This document shows, in pieces, positions 8,858 to 17,679 of a stretch of 64,000 bases of DNA (position 1 is its first letter; each line of letters begins with the position of its first letter). Below the pieces are notes generated by a model. That model was not told the origin of the DNA. It made no database searches and worked only from the letters and a program-made list of their open reading frames with translations. A program made the translations under genes and the position numbers. Source of the stretch: Xanthomonas sp. 3793 (GTDB taxonomy: Bacteria; Pseudomonadota; Gammaproteobacteria; Xanthomonadales; Xanthomonadaceae); contig NZ_JANTYU010000004.1 in assembly GCF_024806835.1 (NCBI RefSeq), forward strand, positions 558,001-622,000, in the 5' to 3' direction.

Positions 8858-9784
8858 TCAACGCGGCGTCGGGCGCACCACATGCACATGCGCGGCCATC
8901 AGCTCGATCACCCAATCGATGAAGACGCGCAGTTTGGCGCTGACATGGCGATTGGGCGCAAACACGATCGACAAGGGTATCGGCTCCAGCTGCCAGTCTT
9001 CGAACACCGGTACCAGCTCGCCGCTGGCCACGTGCGCGGCAGCCATGTACACCGGCAGCCACAACACGCCCATGCCGGCCAGCCCCGCGGCAAGATAGGC
9101 ATTGCCGTCGTCGGCGGCGACCACATGTCGGCCGTGCACGGTCACCGCGTCGGCGCCACGCCGCATCGCGTAGGGCACCGTGGTGGTGGTGCCCCAACGC
9201 ATGAAACCGACGCAGCGGTGCCGGGTATTTTCCAGCTCCGACGGGTGCGAAGGCGTGCCGAGCCGTTGCAGGTAGCTCGGCGCCGCATACACACCGGTCT
9301 TCAGGTCGCCCACCCGGCGCGCGATCAACGCTTGGTCGGCGATGGTGCCGCCGCGCACCACGCAATCCACGTTTTCGCCGATCAGATCCACGCGCCGGTC
9401 GCTGACGCCCATATCCAGCTGGATATCCGGATACCGCGCATGAAACGCCGGCACCGCCGGCATCAGGATCAAGCGCGCAAACGGGCTGGGCACATCCACA
9501 CGCAAGCGTCCGCGCGGCAACGACGCTGCAGCCGACAGGCTGGTTTCGGCATCGTCCATGTCCGCCAGCAGGCGCACCACGCGTTCGTAATAGGCAGCGC
9601 CGTCGGCGGTCACGTGCACCCGGCGGGTGGTGCGGTTGAGCAGCCTCACCCGTAGCCGGGCTTCGAGTTGCTGCACCAGTTGCGTCACGCTGGCGCGGCT
9701 CATCTGCAGCGTGTCGGCCGCCCTGGTGAAGCTGCCGGTCTCAACCACACGCGCAAATGCCTGCATCGCATCGAACCGGTCCAT
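8858..9784 (-). CDS. LysR-family transcriptional regulator
   Basis: The 308-residue protein has the N-terminal winged helix-turn-helix of LysR regulators (SFTRAADTLQMSRASVTQLV, residues 17-36) followed by a periplasmic-binding-like effector domain (about 90-295) with RLRVDVPSPFARL. It is divergent from the RidA gene with a 124-bp shared intergenic region that contains a TTTG-N7-CAAA dyad. The classical expectation is autoregulation and control of the divergent neighbour; the effector is unknown. Confidence 0.9.
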   Translation of the reverse strand: MDRFDAMQAFARVVETGSFTRAADTLQMSRASVTQLVQQLEARLRVRLLNRTTRRVHVTADGAAYYERVVRLLADMDDAETSLSAAASLPRGRLRVDVPSPFARLILMPAVPAFHARYPDIQLDMGVSDRRVDLIGENVDCVVRGGTIADQALIARRVGDLKTGVYAAPSYLQRLGTPSHPSELENTRHRCVGFMRWGTTTTVPYAMRRGADAVTVHGRHVVAADDGNAYLAAGLAGMGVLWLPVYMAAAHVASGELVPVFEDWQLEPIPLSIVFAPNRHVSAKLRVFIDWVIELMAAHVHVVRPTPR

Positions 9785-9806
9785 CGCCCCTCCTGCACCA
9801 AGATTG

Positions 9807-9821
9807 TTTGGATTCTACAAA
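9807..9821. promoter_or_regulatory. LysR-type dyad in shared promoter region
   Basis: TTTG-GATTCTA-CAAA is a 15-bp dyad centred about 30 bp upstream of the LysR start codon and 95 bp upstream of the RidA start. Its shape (T-N11-A core within an imperfect palindrome) is what LysR regulators bind. Assignment to this regulator rests on position only. Confidence 0.45.
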
Positions 9822-9908
9822 TAGTGTTGGTCGCGCCTGCGGATTTATCGCGCACGGCCGGGCGCTTAGGGTGGACGTCCGTTCTGTCGCACTTCGAAGG
9901 AGAGTCCC

Positions 9909-10310
9909 ATGGCCACACGTGATGTCGTTTTCCCGCCGGCCCGCCATGCGCTGTACGAACGCCATCGTTATTCACCGGCCGTGCGTGCCGATGGCTTGAT
10001 GTTTGTCGCCGGCCAGGTCGGCAGCCGCGACGACGGCTCGCCCGAGCCGGAACTGGACGCGGAGATCGCCCGTGCCTTCGCCAACCTCGATGCCGTCCTC
10101 AGCGCCGCTGGCTGCACCTCGCAGGACGTGGTCGATGTCACCTTGTTCATGGTCAACCCCGAAGTCGTGTTCGAGGCTGCGTGGGAGCGGTGGGCCGGCT
10201 ACTGGGGCCCGGCGCCCTACCCCGCCGTCACCGCCGTCGGCGTGACCTGGCTGGCCGGCTTCCGCTTCGAGATCAAGGTGGTGGTCAAACTGCCCTGCGC
10301 CGATCGGTGA
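9909..10310 (+). CDS. RidA family protein
   Basis: The 133-residue protein has the RidA/YjgF fold signature: GLMFVAGQVG near residue 30, the central FANLDAVLSAAGCTSQDVVDVTLFMV, and PYPAVTAVGVTWLAGF near the end. RidA proteins deaminate reactive enamine/imine intermediates or have related hydrolase roles. The C-terminal catalytic Arg of canonical RidA is replaced in context (GFRFEIKVV), so this may be a RidA subfamily without classical imine deaminase activity. A ribosome-binding site (GAAGGAGAG) lies just upstream of the ATG. It is divergent from the LysR gene. Confidence 0.85.
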   Translation: MATRDVVFPPARHALYERHRYSPAVRADGLMFVAGQVGSRDDGSPEPELDAEIARAFANLDAVLSAAGCTSQDVVDVTLFMVNPEVVFEAAWERWAGYWGPAPYPAVTAVGVTWLAGFRFEIKVVVKLPCADR

Positions 10311-10822
10311 GCTCGCCATCGGGGGGCCCCGTGCGCGCAGGGTCCGCAGCCATCGCGCTCGATCGCCGGCCCCGGTAACGCTAGCGAAAACGTCTTAGTA
10401 CCGTTGGTCGCTTCGCCGGACCGAATCGCCACGTCCGGCTTGCCTGGACGTGGCGATGTTGCTGGCTGCCTCCAGCCCCGTGACGCGGAGGCAGCGCTCT
10501 TGTACTGCATCGCAAGCGCAATCTGGTTGTTTTGCATGCGCTTATTGCAGCGTACGGCCATCGGCCAAACCATCGGACACGACTGTCCGATGCAATCCGG
10601 AAGTGATGCCGGCACGAGTCCGTGAACCGGCACGATAGCGCCCATCTATCGTTCATTTACATATTTTCCTGGCAACTTAACCGTTTCACCGGTTTGTAAA
10701 AATCTCGCTAAAGCGGGGACACAGGCGGCCGCTACCGGGGATCAGCGCAACGAGACGCGCATCACCGTTCTGCCCGCTGCGCCCTTGGCGCTGCGTCCAT
10801 CCTCTTTTTAGTCGAGACCGCA
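10311..10822. other. intergenic region between RidA and porin operon
   Basis: This 512-bp gap contains a perfect 12-bp hairpin (10425-10457), a less GC-rich stretch just before the porin (about 10650-10715) that probably carries the porin promoter, and a small dyad AACCG-N6-CGGTT at 10679-10694 within it. Short open frames here lack coding signal. Confidence 0.45.
10425..10457. repeat. perfect 12-bp stem-loop
   Basis: ATCGCCACGTCC (10425-10436) and its exact inverse (10446-10457) flank a 9-base loop. No T-run follows on either strand, so it is not a classical intrinsic terminator. It may be a dispersed intergenic repeat or a structured 3' end of the RidA transcript. Confidence 0.6.
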
Positions 10823-11992
10823 ATGAAATTGACCGTCAAACTGCTCAGCGGCGCCATCGCCCTGGCCTCGTCGACCTGCGCCTACGCGCAGGAGGATTCG
10901 ATGTTCACCTTCAGCGGCTTCGGCACGCTGGGCGTGGTCCACTCGACCGAAGACCAAGCCGATTTCACCCCCGACATCCAGACCGTGGAAGGTGCAGGCG
11001 CAAGCCACTCCACCTCGGCGCGTCCGGATTCGCGCATCGCCGGCCAGGTCAATGCCAAGTTCACCGACGCCTTTACCGGCGTGTTGCAGGTGACCAGCGA
11101 ATACGCCGAGCGCGCCGACTACGCGCCCAAGGTGACCCTGGCGCATGTGAAGTACCAGTTCGGCCCGCAGTTCTCTGCCCGCCTGGGCCGCATCACCGCA
11201 CCGCTGTACATGCTCTCCGAGTACCAGCGCGTGGGTTATGCCACCCCGTGGGTGCGCCCGCCGTACGAGGTCTACAACTACCTGTTGCCGATGGACGGCA
11301 TCGAAGGCGTGTACACCATCAATGCCGGCGAAAGCGTGGTCAGCGTGCAGGGTTTCTACGGCCGCATCGACTCCAAGAAAGCCGACGTCAATGCGATGCG
11401 CGGCCTGGCATTGGGTCTGGAATCGGGCGCATCGACATTCCGCGCGGCCTACATCGTCGGCACCAGCACCTTCGATACCCCGTCGCTGGACCGCCTGTTC
11501 ACCGCCTACCAGCGCATCAATCCGGCACTGGCCAATCGCCTGACCACCTATGACGTGGACGGCAGCTTCGCCAGCGTCGGCTACGCCTACGATCCGGGCA
11601 ACTGGTTCCTGCGCACCGAAGTGATCCAGGCCGATTACTCGCCCTCGCTCAACGGCAAGACCACCTCCGGTTACCTCAGCGTCGGCGGCCGGTTCGGCAC
11701 CCTGACCCCGTCGGTCACCTACGGCAGCGTCGATCGCAAGGGCCCGACCATTGCGCGCGGCCAGGACCCGGTCGGCATCATGACGCGTGCGCTGGCGCAG
11801 GCCGAAAGCGGCCGTCACAGCTTCACCGCATCGCTGCGTTGGGACGCGCGCGAGAGCGTGGCGGTCAAGTTGCAGGCCAGCCATATCGACAACAACGCCG
11901 GTTCGTTCGGGTCGTTGAACAACATCCAGCCGGGCTTCCGTCCGGGCGGCAGCTACAACCTGCTGTCGGCGTCCGTCGACTTCGTGTTCTAA
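10823..11992 (+). CDS. outer-membrane porin
   Basis: The 389-residue protein has a signal peptide (MKLTVKLLSGAIALASS, cleaved after AYA, about residue 22), alternating amphipathic strands, Tyr/Gly-rich turns and a terminal SVDFVF with the C-terminal Phe needed for BAM insertion. It looks like a monotopic or trimeric beta-barrel of about 16 strands. It is the first gene of an apparent operon with a PstS-like small protein (10 bp downstream) and a chemoreceptor, which hints at uptake and sensing of an anion or small solute. The substrate is not evident. Confidence 0.85.
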   Translation: MKLTVKLLSGAIALASSTCAYAQEDSMFTFSGFGTLGVVHSTEDQADFTPDIQTVEGAGASHSTSARPDSRIAGQVNAKFTDAFTGVLQVTSEYAERADYAPKVTLAHVKYQFGPQFSARLGRITAPLYMLSEYQRVGYATPWVRPPYEVYNYLLPMDGIEGVYTINAGESVVSVQGFYGRIDSKKADVNAMRGLALGLESGASTFRAAYIVGTSTFDTPSLDRLFTAYQRINPALANRLTTYDVDGSFASVGYAYDPGNWFLRTEVIQADYSPSLNGKTTSGYLSVGGRFGTLTPSVTYGSVDRKGPTIARGQDPVGIMTRALAQAESGRHSFTASLRWDARESVAVKLQASHIDNNAGSFGSLNNIQPGFRPGGSYNLLSASVDFVF

Positions 11993-12002
11993 GAGAGCCC
12001 CC

Positions 12003-12431
12003 ATGAAACTTTCCAAATGTTCCGCAGCTTGCCTGCTTGCGCTGCTGTCGTCGCTTGCGTTCTCGGCCAATGCCGATGTGGTGGTGGTGATGTCTGCCAA
12101 GGGCGGCCCCGACAGCCTGAGCGCGGCGCAGGTGTCGCAGATCTTTCTGGCCAAGTCCAACAGCCTGCCCGGCGGCGGTGCAGCCGTGCCGATCGATCAG
12201 GAAGAAGGCGTTGCAGTGCGCGATGAGTTCTACAAGAAGGTCGCCTCGCGCGACTCGGCGCAGCTGAAGTCGTACTGGTCGCAGTTGATGTTCACCGGCA
12301 AGGCGCAGCGTCCGAAGCGTGTGAGCGGCGACGATGCAGTCAAGAAAGCCGTGACCGCCACGCCGGGCGCGATCGGTTACATCAGTGCCGCCGCCGTGGA
12401 TGCCAGCGTCAAGGTCGTCCTGAAGCCGTGA
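12003..12431 (+). CDS. small periplasmic PstS-like substrate-binding protein
   Basis: The 142-residue protein has a signal peptide (about 1-24, cleaved near SANA) and a PBP-like domain with [37 protein letters not shown] and [11 protein letters not shown]. These are the motifs of short phosphate ABC-type binding proteins that lack a dedicated ABC transporter. RBS GAGAGCCCCC precedes the ATG. It is sandwiched between the porin and the chemoreceptor, so it may deliver a bound anion to the receptor (inference). Confidence 0.83.
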   Translation: MKLSKCSAACLLALLSSLAFSANADVVVVMSAKGGPDSLSAAQVSQIFLAKSNSLPGGGAAVPIDQEEGVAVRDEFYKKVASRDSAQLKSYWSQLMFTGKAQRPKRVSGDDAVKKAVTATPGAIGYISAAAVDASVKVVLKP

Positions 12432-14560
12432 TCCGCCCCCTGCTCGAGAGCCACATCATGCGCCGCATTCTGTCGTTACCGTTGTTCTGGAAAATCCTGA
12501 TGCCGGCAGCGGTGGCAATCATTTGCCTATCGGGCTATGTGGCTTTCAGCACGCTGGTGTTTCATCGCAACAACGATCGCCTGGAAGCGGTGCGCGACGT
12601 GCATTTTCCGATGCTCGACGCGATGACCCGTAATGTGGCCGCGCTGGACAAGCTCATCAATGGGCTCAACGGCGCGGCCGCCGCAGGCGATGCCGACATG
12701 TTGGCGGCCACCAAACCGGTGGCCGACGACATCCACACCTCCTACGTGAAATTGCAGAAGGCCGACCCGGCCAATGCGAAGGAGCTGGCGCAGCTGGGCA
12801 AGCAGTTCGACGATTACTACCGCCTGGCCCATGGCGTGGCGGCAGCCTTCGTGGAGCAGCGCGAACCCGATGCGCAACAGATGAGCGCCATGGCACCGGC
12901 GCTGGAGACCTATCGCACCACGCTGACCGCGATGCAGAAGCGCGCCGACGCGCGTTTCCGCGGCACCGTGCAGGAAGCGGTGGACAGCTCGGTCGCCGCC
13001 AGCATCGGTGGCCTGGTGTTGGGCCTGGTCGGTGCGGTGGTGTGCATCGGGTTCGGCTGGATCGTGGCACGCGCCATCACCCAGCCGCTCAATCGCGCCG
13101 TGGGCATCGCACATGCGGTGTCGTCGGGCAAACTGGACAATGCCATCTCGATCGACCGCAACGACGAGGTCGGCCAGTTGCTGCAGGCAATGGACAGCAT
13201 GCAGCGTCAGCTGCGTCGGGTGATCCAGGCGCAGACCGAGATGGGCGACAAGCACGAGGCCGGCATCGTCAGCCACCGCATCGCCGAGCAGGAGTTCCCG
13301 GGCGAGTTCGGCACCATGGTGCGTGCCAGCAACACGCTGGTGTCCAGCCATATCGCGGTGACCATGCAGATCGTGGCCTTGACCGAGCGCTACGCCGCCG
13401 GCGATCTGTCGCAGCAGCTGGCGCCCTTGCCGGGCGAAAAAGTGGTGATCAGCCAGTCGATCAACGATGTGCGCGCCAGCCTGTTGTCGGTCAATGGCGA
13501 GATCAAGCGCCTGGCCGCAGCCGCAGCGGCGGGCGACTTCAGCGCGCGTGGCGACGAAACCGGGTACGAGCACGACTTCCGCCAGATCGTGGTCGACCTC
13601 AATCAGCTGATGAGCACCGCCGACAAGAACCTGGGCGAGTTGTCGCAGTTGCTGCGCGCCATTGCCGGCGGCGACCTGACCACACGCATGCACGGACACG
13701 CGGCAGGCGTGTTCGCCCGCATGCGCGAGGATGCCAACACCACGGTGGACCGTCTGACCGACATCGTCGGGCGCATCCAGTACTCGTCGGCGGAGATCGA
13801 TACCGCTGCCGGCGAAATCGCCGCCGGCAATCAGGATCTGTCGCGGCGTACCGAGCAGCAGGCAGCCAATCTGGAAGAAACCGCTGCATCGATGGAAGAA
13901 CTCACCTCCACCGTCAAGCAGAATGCCGAACACGCCCTGCAGGCCAACGCCCTGGCGCGCAGCGCCGCCGATGTGGCGTCCAAGGGCGGCGAGGTGGTCA
14001 GCCAGGTGGTCGGCACCATGAGCGGCATCGAAGCCTCCTCCAGGAAGATCGCCGAGATCATCAGCGTCATCGACGGCATTGCGTTCCAGACCAATATCCT
14101 TGCATTGAATGCGGCGGTGGAAGCAGCGCGTGCCGGCGAGCAGGGCCGCGGCTTCGCCGTGGTGGCCTCGGAGGTGCGCACGCTGGCGCAGCGCTCGTCC
14201 GGTGCGGCCAAGGAGATCAAGGAATTGATCGATGCCTCGGTAGGCAAGGTTGCCGAAGGCTCGGTGCTGGTGCACAAGGCCGGCACCACCATGACCGAGA
14301 TCGTGGCCAGCGTGAACCGGGTCACCGACATCATGGGCCAGATCACCGCCGCCTCCACCGAGCAGTCGGCCGGCATCGAGCAGGTCAACCAGACGGTCAT
14401 CCAGATGGACGAAACCACCCAGCAAAACGCCGCGTTGGTGGAAGAAGCCATGGCCGCAGCGCGTGCGATGGAAAAGCAGTCCAGCACCCTGACCCAGCTG
14501 GTGTCGCTGTTCCAGCTGGAGCCTGCAAGCGTGCCGCAGCTGGACAGAGACGTCGCATAG
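12428..14560 (+). CDS. methyl-accepting chemotaxis protein
   Basis: This receptor has up to 710 residues. TM1 (about residues 20-42), a helical-bundle periplasmic sensor, TM2 (about 190-215) and a HAMP domain precede a long linker and the signalling hairpin, whose tip contains [20 protein letters not shown] and [12 protein letters not shown]. There is no NWETF-type tail, so methylation enzymes would not dock there. The start is either a GTG overlapping the previous stop or the ATG at 12458 ([13 protein letters not shown]), which gives a more usual N-terminus. A strong terminator follows. The operon context suggests taxis toward a solute bound by the upstream periplasmic protein. Confidence 0.9.
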   Translation: MIRPLLESHIMRRILSLPLFWKILMPAAVAIICLSGYVAFSTLVFHRNNDRLEAVRDVHFPMLDAMTRNVAALDKLINGLNGAAAAGDADMLAATKPVADDIHTSYVKLQKADPANAKELAQLGKQFDDYYRLAHGVAAAFVEQREPDAQQMSAMAPALETYRTTLTAMQKRADARFRGTVQEAVDSSVAASIGGLVLGLVGAVVCIGFGWIVARAITQPLNRAVGIAHAVSSGKLDNAISIDRNDEVGQLLQAMDSMQRQLRRVIQAQTEMGDKHEAGIVSHRIAEQEFPGEFGTMVRASNTLVSSHIAVTMQIVALTERYAAGDLSQQLAPLPGEKVVISQSINDVRASLLSVNGEIKRLAAAAAAGDFSARGDETGYEHDFRQIVVDLNQLMSTADKNLGELSQLLRAIAGGDLTTRMHGHAAGVFARMREDANTTVDRLTDIVGRIQYSSAEIDTAAGEIAAGNQDLSRRTEQQAANLEETAASMEELTSTVKQNAEHALQANALARSAADVASKGGEVVSQVVGTMSGIEASSRKIAEIISVIDGIAFQTNILALNAAVEAARAGEQGRGFAVVASEVRTLAQRSSGAAKEIKELIDASVGKVAEGSVLVHKAGTTMTEIVASVNRVTDIMGQITAASTEQSAGIEQVNQTVIQMDETTQQNAALVEEAMAAARAMEKQSSTLTQLVSLFQLEPASVPQLDRDVA

Positions 14561-14590
14561 TCGAGCGATCGGCTCATCGCCAACCACTTG

Positions 14591-14627
14591 CCCCCCTTCC
14601 GCACGGACTGCGGATGGGGGGTTTTTT
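14591..14627 (+). terminator. intrinsic terminator after chemoreceptor operon
   Basis: CCCCCCTTCCGCA pairs with TGCGGATGGGGGG (one mismatch, 6-base loop) and runs straight into TTTTTT. It lies 30 bp past the chemoreceptor stop and should end the porin-PBP-chemoreceptor transcript. Confidence 0.9.
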
Positions 14628-15129
14628 GTATCCGCTGTCGGCGAGCGCAGCGGACATCGAGCAGCGATGTGCGGGCGTGACGCGCGAGACTGGCATCGAC
14701 GGACATTCCCAAGCCGCTCCCGGTCGCAGGCCCACCCTGCAGGCGGATGCTGGCGTCCCCGGCCACCAACGATGGTGATTTCCGGCAGCAGCGACTCCCA
14801 CGCTGCCGATACCGCCGCGCACGCTCGCAACAGGCGTGAGCTGCAGCCGCATTCGCGCGCGCCAGGCATAACCTCGCGCTTATCGCGCAGTGGCCGCACA
14901 CAGTGAATCTGCGGAACGCAGCACATTTTTATCGAAAAAAATGGTGCGACCTCACATTACTCACGCATACGTCACCAACACGCAACATTTGCGTGCGATA
15001 GCTGTTGCGCTCGCTACACACCGAGCCAACTGTCCCCCTTCCAGCGCGCGTTCCGCTGAGCGTCGGTCTGCTTATCCGCAGCCGGCGGTGGCGTCGTGCG
15101 TCCGATTGATTTCCAGGAGATTCACTCCC
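14628..15129. other. intergenic region upstream of the secreted nuclease
   Basis: About 500 bp without a supported gene. The stretch 14920-14945 is A/T-rich with an A-run and could be part of a promoter or UP element. The nuclease frame is open upstream to 14890, but its codons there are not coding-like and the signal peptide fixes the start at 15130. Confidence 0.45.
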
Positions 15130-15867
15130 ATGCGCTTCCGGACCTTGTTCGTCGTTCTGCTTCTTGCCGCTGTCAGTGCCACTGCCAATGCCCAGGTCGT
15201 CACCCTCAACAAGGGCGGCTACACGCTGCGCTACGACTGCACCAACCACACCGCGCTGCGCTACGAGTACGTACTGCAGGCCGACACCGGATCGGCTGCG
15301 CGCCCCTCCAGCTTCAACCTGGACACCGAGCTGCCCAGCGGCTGCGGCGGCCAGACCTCCACCGCCTCGTATGCCAGCGTGCGCAGCGGCTACGACCGCG
15401 GCCACCTGGTGACCTCCAACCACATGGATTACAACGCGACCTATATCCGTCGCGCCAACCTGATGTCCAACATCGTGCCGCAGGTCTCCAGCTTCAACCA
15501 GGGCATCTGGGTGCGCGCAGAAAACGTGGCCGAGTGCTATCGCGATATCGCCAGCGTGCAGGTGTATGGCGGCGTGATCTACAGCGACACCAGCAACGAC
15601 TATTTCCTGAGCAGCCACGGCATTCGCACGCCCGACTTCTTCTGGAAGACCATCATCACCGCCAACCCGGGCGGCGGCACCCGCGCCATCAGCTGGCTGA
15701 TTCCCAACAGCGCCAACCTGGGTTCGCTGGACAGCTACATCGTCAGCATCGACGAGCTTGAAGACCTGTACGGCGCCAGCACCATCGGCATCACCGCACC
15801 GGCCGCCGTCAAGGCGATGCTGCCCGCCACCACCTGGCCGCAGCCGAGCAACTGCGACCTGGGCTGA
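15130..15867 (+). CDS. secreted DNA/RNA non-specific endonuclease
   Basis: The 245-residue protein starts MRFRTLFVVLLLAAVSATANA, a clear signal peptide cleaved near residue 21, with RBS CAGGAG 12 bp upstream. The mature domain has the beta-beta-alpha-metal nuclease core: DRGHLVTSNHMD (H92 is the general base) and the downstream NIVPQVSSFNQGIW that supplies the metal-binding Asn. Four or more cysteines suggest disulfides in an exported protein. It probably degrades nucleic acid in the periplasm or medium for nutrient use or to block DNA uptake. Confidence 0.88.
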   Translation: MRFRTLFVVLLLAAVSATANAQVVTLNKGGYTLRYDCTNHTALRYEYVLQADTGSAARPSSFNLDTELPSGCGGQTSTASYASVRSGYDRGHLVTSNHMDYNATYIRRANLMSNIVPQVSSFNQGIWVRAENVAECYRDIASVQVYGGVIYSDTSNDYFLSSHGIRTPDFFWKTIITANPGGGTRAISWLIPNSANLGSLDSYIVSIDELEDLYGASTIGITAPAAVKAMLPATTWPQPSNCDLG

Positions 15868-15887
15868 GTCGCCTAGGCAGACAGCAA

Positions 15888-15918
15888 CGGCCCAGCCCGG
15901 CAGCGTCGCGCTGGGCCG
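15888..15918 (+). terminator. candidate stem-loop terminator after nuclease gene
   Basis: CGGCCCAGC and GCTGGGCCG form a 9-bp stem 20 bp past the nuclease stop. The T-run is absent, so termination here would need another factor or be weak. Confidence 0.45.
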
Positions 15919-16077
15919 ATGCAACTGGTTGCGGTCATCCGTCCGGGCGCTTGCATGCCCATGGGCTCTTGAGAAGCCCGCCACGCGGGATGTGCGCACT
16001 ACCCTGCGGCGCCGCATCGCGGCGGTTTCGCCGCATCTGGTGTTGATCGTTCTCTGCAGCATGCTGCTGCACGCACG

Positions 16078-16413
16078 CTAATGCGCAGCGTCCAGACCAG
16101 CAAACCAGTCGGCATATGGCGTGTTCTTGACCAGATGCCGATTGAGATCGTCGGCACCGTCGGTCCACCACACCGGGCCGCGTTCTCCCAACGCGATCTT
16201 TGCTGCATCGACCTTGGCGCGTGCGCTCGCCAGCTGCCGCGCATCGTCGAGGCGCTTGGCCGCCTTGACCGCACGGCGTGCATCCATCAGCTCGCCGACC
16301 AGGGCCAGGCGGACCTCTGCACTCAGATGCGGATTGGACGTGCGCCACAGCCGGCCACGTACGATGAGGTAGCGCCCATCGGGCGTGGTAAGCGGCGCGT
16401 TGGCGGTGCTCAC
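16078..16413 (-). CDS. conserved hypothetical protein
   Basis: The 111-residue product from a GTG start reads MSTANAPLTTPDGRYLIVRG at the N-terminus, an RGRLWR-type beta-strand start followed by long charged helices (ELMDARRAVKAAKRLDDARQLASARAKVDAAK) and a C-terminal GPVWWTDGADDLNRH. I recognise the type as a widespread small protein of gamma-proteobacteria with no known function. It lies downstream of the DUF1653 gene on the same strand (47 bp). The frame is open further upstream, but GTG 16413 fits the conserved N-terminus. Confidence 0.68.
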   Translation of the reverse strand: MSTANAPLTTPDGRYLIVRGRLWRTSNPHLSAEVRLALVGELMDARRAVKAAKRLDDARQLASARAKVDAAKIALGERGPVWWTDGADDLNRHLVKNTPYADWFAGLDAAH

Positions 16414-16460
16414 GGCCGTCTTACCGGACAACTGAAAGCGGATGCGACGGCACGCGCCGA

Positions 16461-16691
16461 TCACGCCACAGGCGCGAAGCGCGGCCGCATCACGCCATCC
16501 ACGTCCACCTGTTCCATGAACATCGCCAAAGGCCGCACCCACAGGCCGATCTCGCTGTCCAGCGGCCGATACAGCACCAGCGGCTCCAGGGTTTCGCTGT
16601 TGCGCACGACGCCCAGCACCTCGTAACGGCCGCCCTTGAAGTGGCAATACTCGCCCAGCGCAATGGTCGGTAATGGTGGCAGCGTATCCAT
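16461..16691 (-). CDS. DUF1653 domain protein
   Basis: The 76-residue product is almost entirely a DUF1653 domain: LGEYCHFKGGRYEVLGVVRN, then LEPLVLYRPLDSEIGLWVRP and the FMEQVDVDG end. These small beta-barrel proteins are common in Xanthomonas and of unknown function. The ATG at 16691 is used; a TTG three codons upstream is less likely. The RBS is weak. Confidence 0.82.
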   Translation of the reverse strand: MDTLPPLPTIALGEYCHFKGGRYEVLGVVRNSETLEPLVLYRPLDSEIGLWVRPLAMFMEQVDVDGVMRPRFAPVA

Positions 16692-16981
16692 GGCATTCAA
16701 CGGTATTGGTGGCTGTGCAGTTTAGGATGGGCGCTGCCTGCGGACGAGCCGGGCGCACGCATGGATGTGCCGTATCTGCGCTCCCGCACCTTGTAGAACA
16801 ACGCCGTGCCACACGGGAGACGGCAGACGCAAGACAGACGGGCATGCCGACCAATCGCCGCGGCTGGATGATCGGCGCGATATCCCGCCACGGCAGCATG
16901 CCCCCAGCGCGGCGCGGCATTGCGCTTGCTCACGCATCGCGCTGCGCGTGCTCACGATGCCGTGCGGCTGGCCCGCCCGGG

Positions 16982-17146
16982 CTACTCGTCTTCGTCGATG
17001 TCGCCTTCGATGCTGTCGTCGTCATCGATCTCGCTGTCCTGCGCCGGGCCATCCTGCAGCAGGTCCTCGTTCTTGCCGGGGGCCTTGACCCCGTTGGGCG
17101 GGCGGGAGTCGTCGATCCGCTCGTTGCCGTTTTCCTGGGTGCGCAT
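16982..17146 (-). CDS. small acidic protein (54 aa)
   Basis: A short frame starts with ATG at 17146, preceded by CAGGAGACGAGC (a good Shine-Dalgarno). The product begins MRTQENGNERIDDSRPPNGV and ends in a strongly acidic tail rich in Asp/Glu (DSEIDDDDSIEGDIDEDE). Third positions are GC-biased. It has no signal peptide or domain; a disordered, perhaps DNA-mimic or partner-binding protein is conceivable but unsupported. Confidence 0.55.
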   Translation of the reverse strand: MRTQENGNERIDDSRPPNGVKAPGKNEDLLQDGPAQDSEIDDDDSIEGDIDEDE

Positions 17147-17454
17147 GCTCGTCTCCTGCGGCAGAAGGCCGCCTTGTCACCCTCCTCCCGGTGCCGTGAT
17201 ATGAATGTGTGGCTTGGCGCATGGCGGCGTGCAGCGTCATCACCGCACGGACACGCTGAAGCTGCGGTTGGTTGCGGATGTCTGGCGGGAGACACGGCCA
17301 AAGGAACCCCGCCGGGTGGCGATGGCGACCCGCGTATTTGGCGGCGACTTGCCAGGCTGGGTCGTCAGGTAACTGAGTCAGCCTGCTGCATAGCGGCCTT
17401 GCATCCGAACGCTGTCTGCCGCCGTAAGTACGCCAAGCCCATCGAGAAACGCCT
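17147..17454. other. gap without recognised feature
   Basis: About 308 bp between the small acidic gene and the next small + strand gene. I see no repeat, terminator or coding signal in it. Confidence 0.4.
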
Positions 17455-17679
17455 ATGCCGAGCCTGCTCTGCGATCTGGAAGACCTGCTCGTCGCCTGGA
17501 AGGCGGAAGCGCACACCTTCGACGCCTGCAACATGCCGGCGTCCGCGCTTGCCGTGCGCGATTGCCACCGGCGGCTCACCGCCCTGGTGGGCGCGCATGC
17601 GCCTGCACCAAGCGCATCAAGCACCGCCGCGACCCGCAACGAGAACGCCGGCTCGGGCGCTGCCGTTGAGAGCGGCTAG
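17455..17679 (+). CDS. small hypothetical protein (74 aa)
   Basis: The product starts MPSLLCDLEDLLVAWKAEAH and continues with a helical, Leu/Ala-rich N-terminal half containing two cysteines, ending in a low-complexity Ala/Ser/Pro tail. Codon bias is consistent with the host. An overlapping antisense frame exists but has weaker bias. No known domain; function unknown. Confidence 0.45.
   Translation: MPSLLCDLEDLLVAWKAEAHTFDACNMPASALAVRDCHRRLTALVGAHAPAPSASSTAATRNENAGSGAAVESG

Noticed and set aside
10808-12160. 450-codon antisense frame over the porin
   Set aside because: Shadow frame with low-complexity Gly/His/Ala composition; the porin has a signal peptide and terminal Phe.
12527-14926. Long open frame on the minus strand opposite the chemoreceptor
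   Set aside because: It is a shadow of the GC-rich chemoreceptor gene; it is His/Gly/Ala-rich, with no domain and wrong codon bias.
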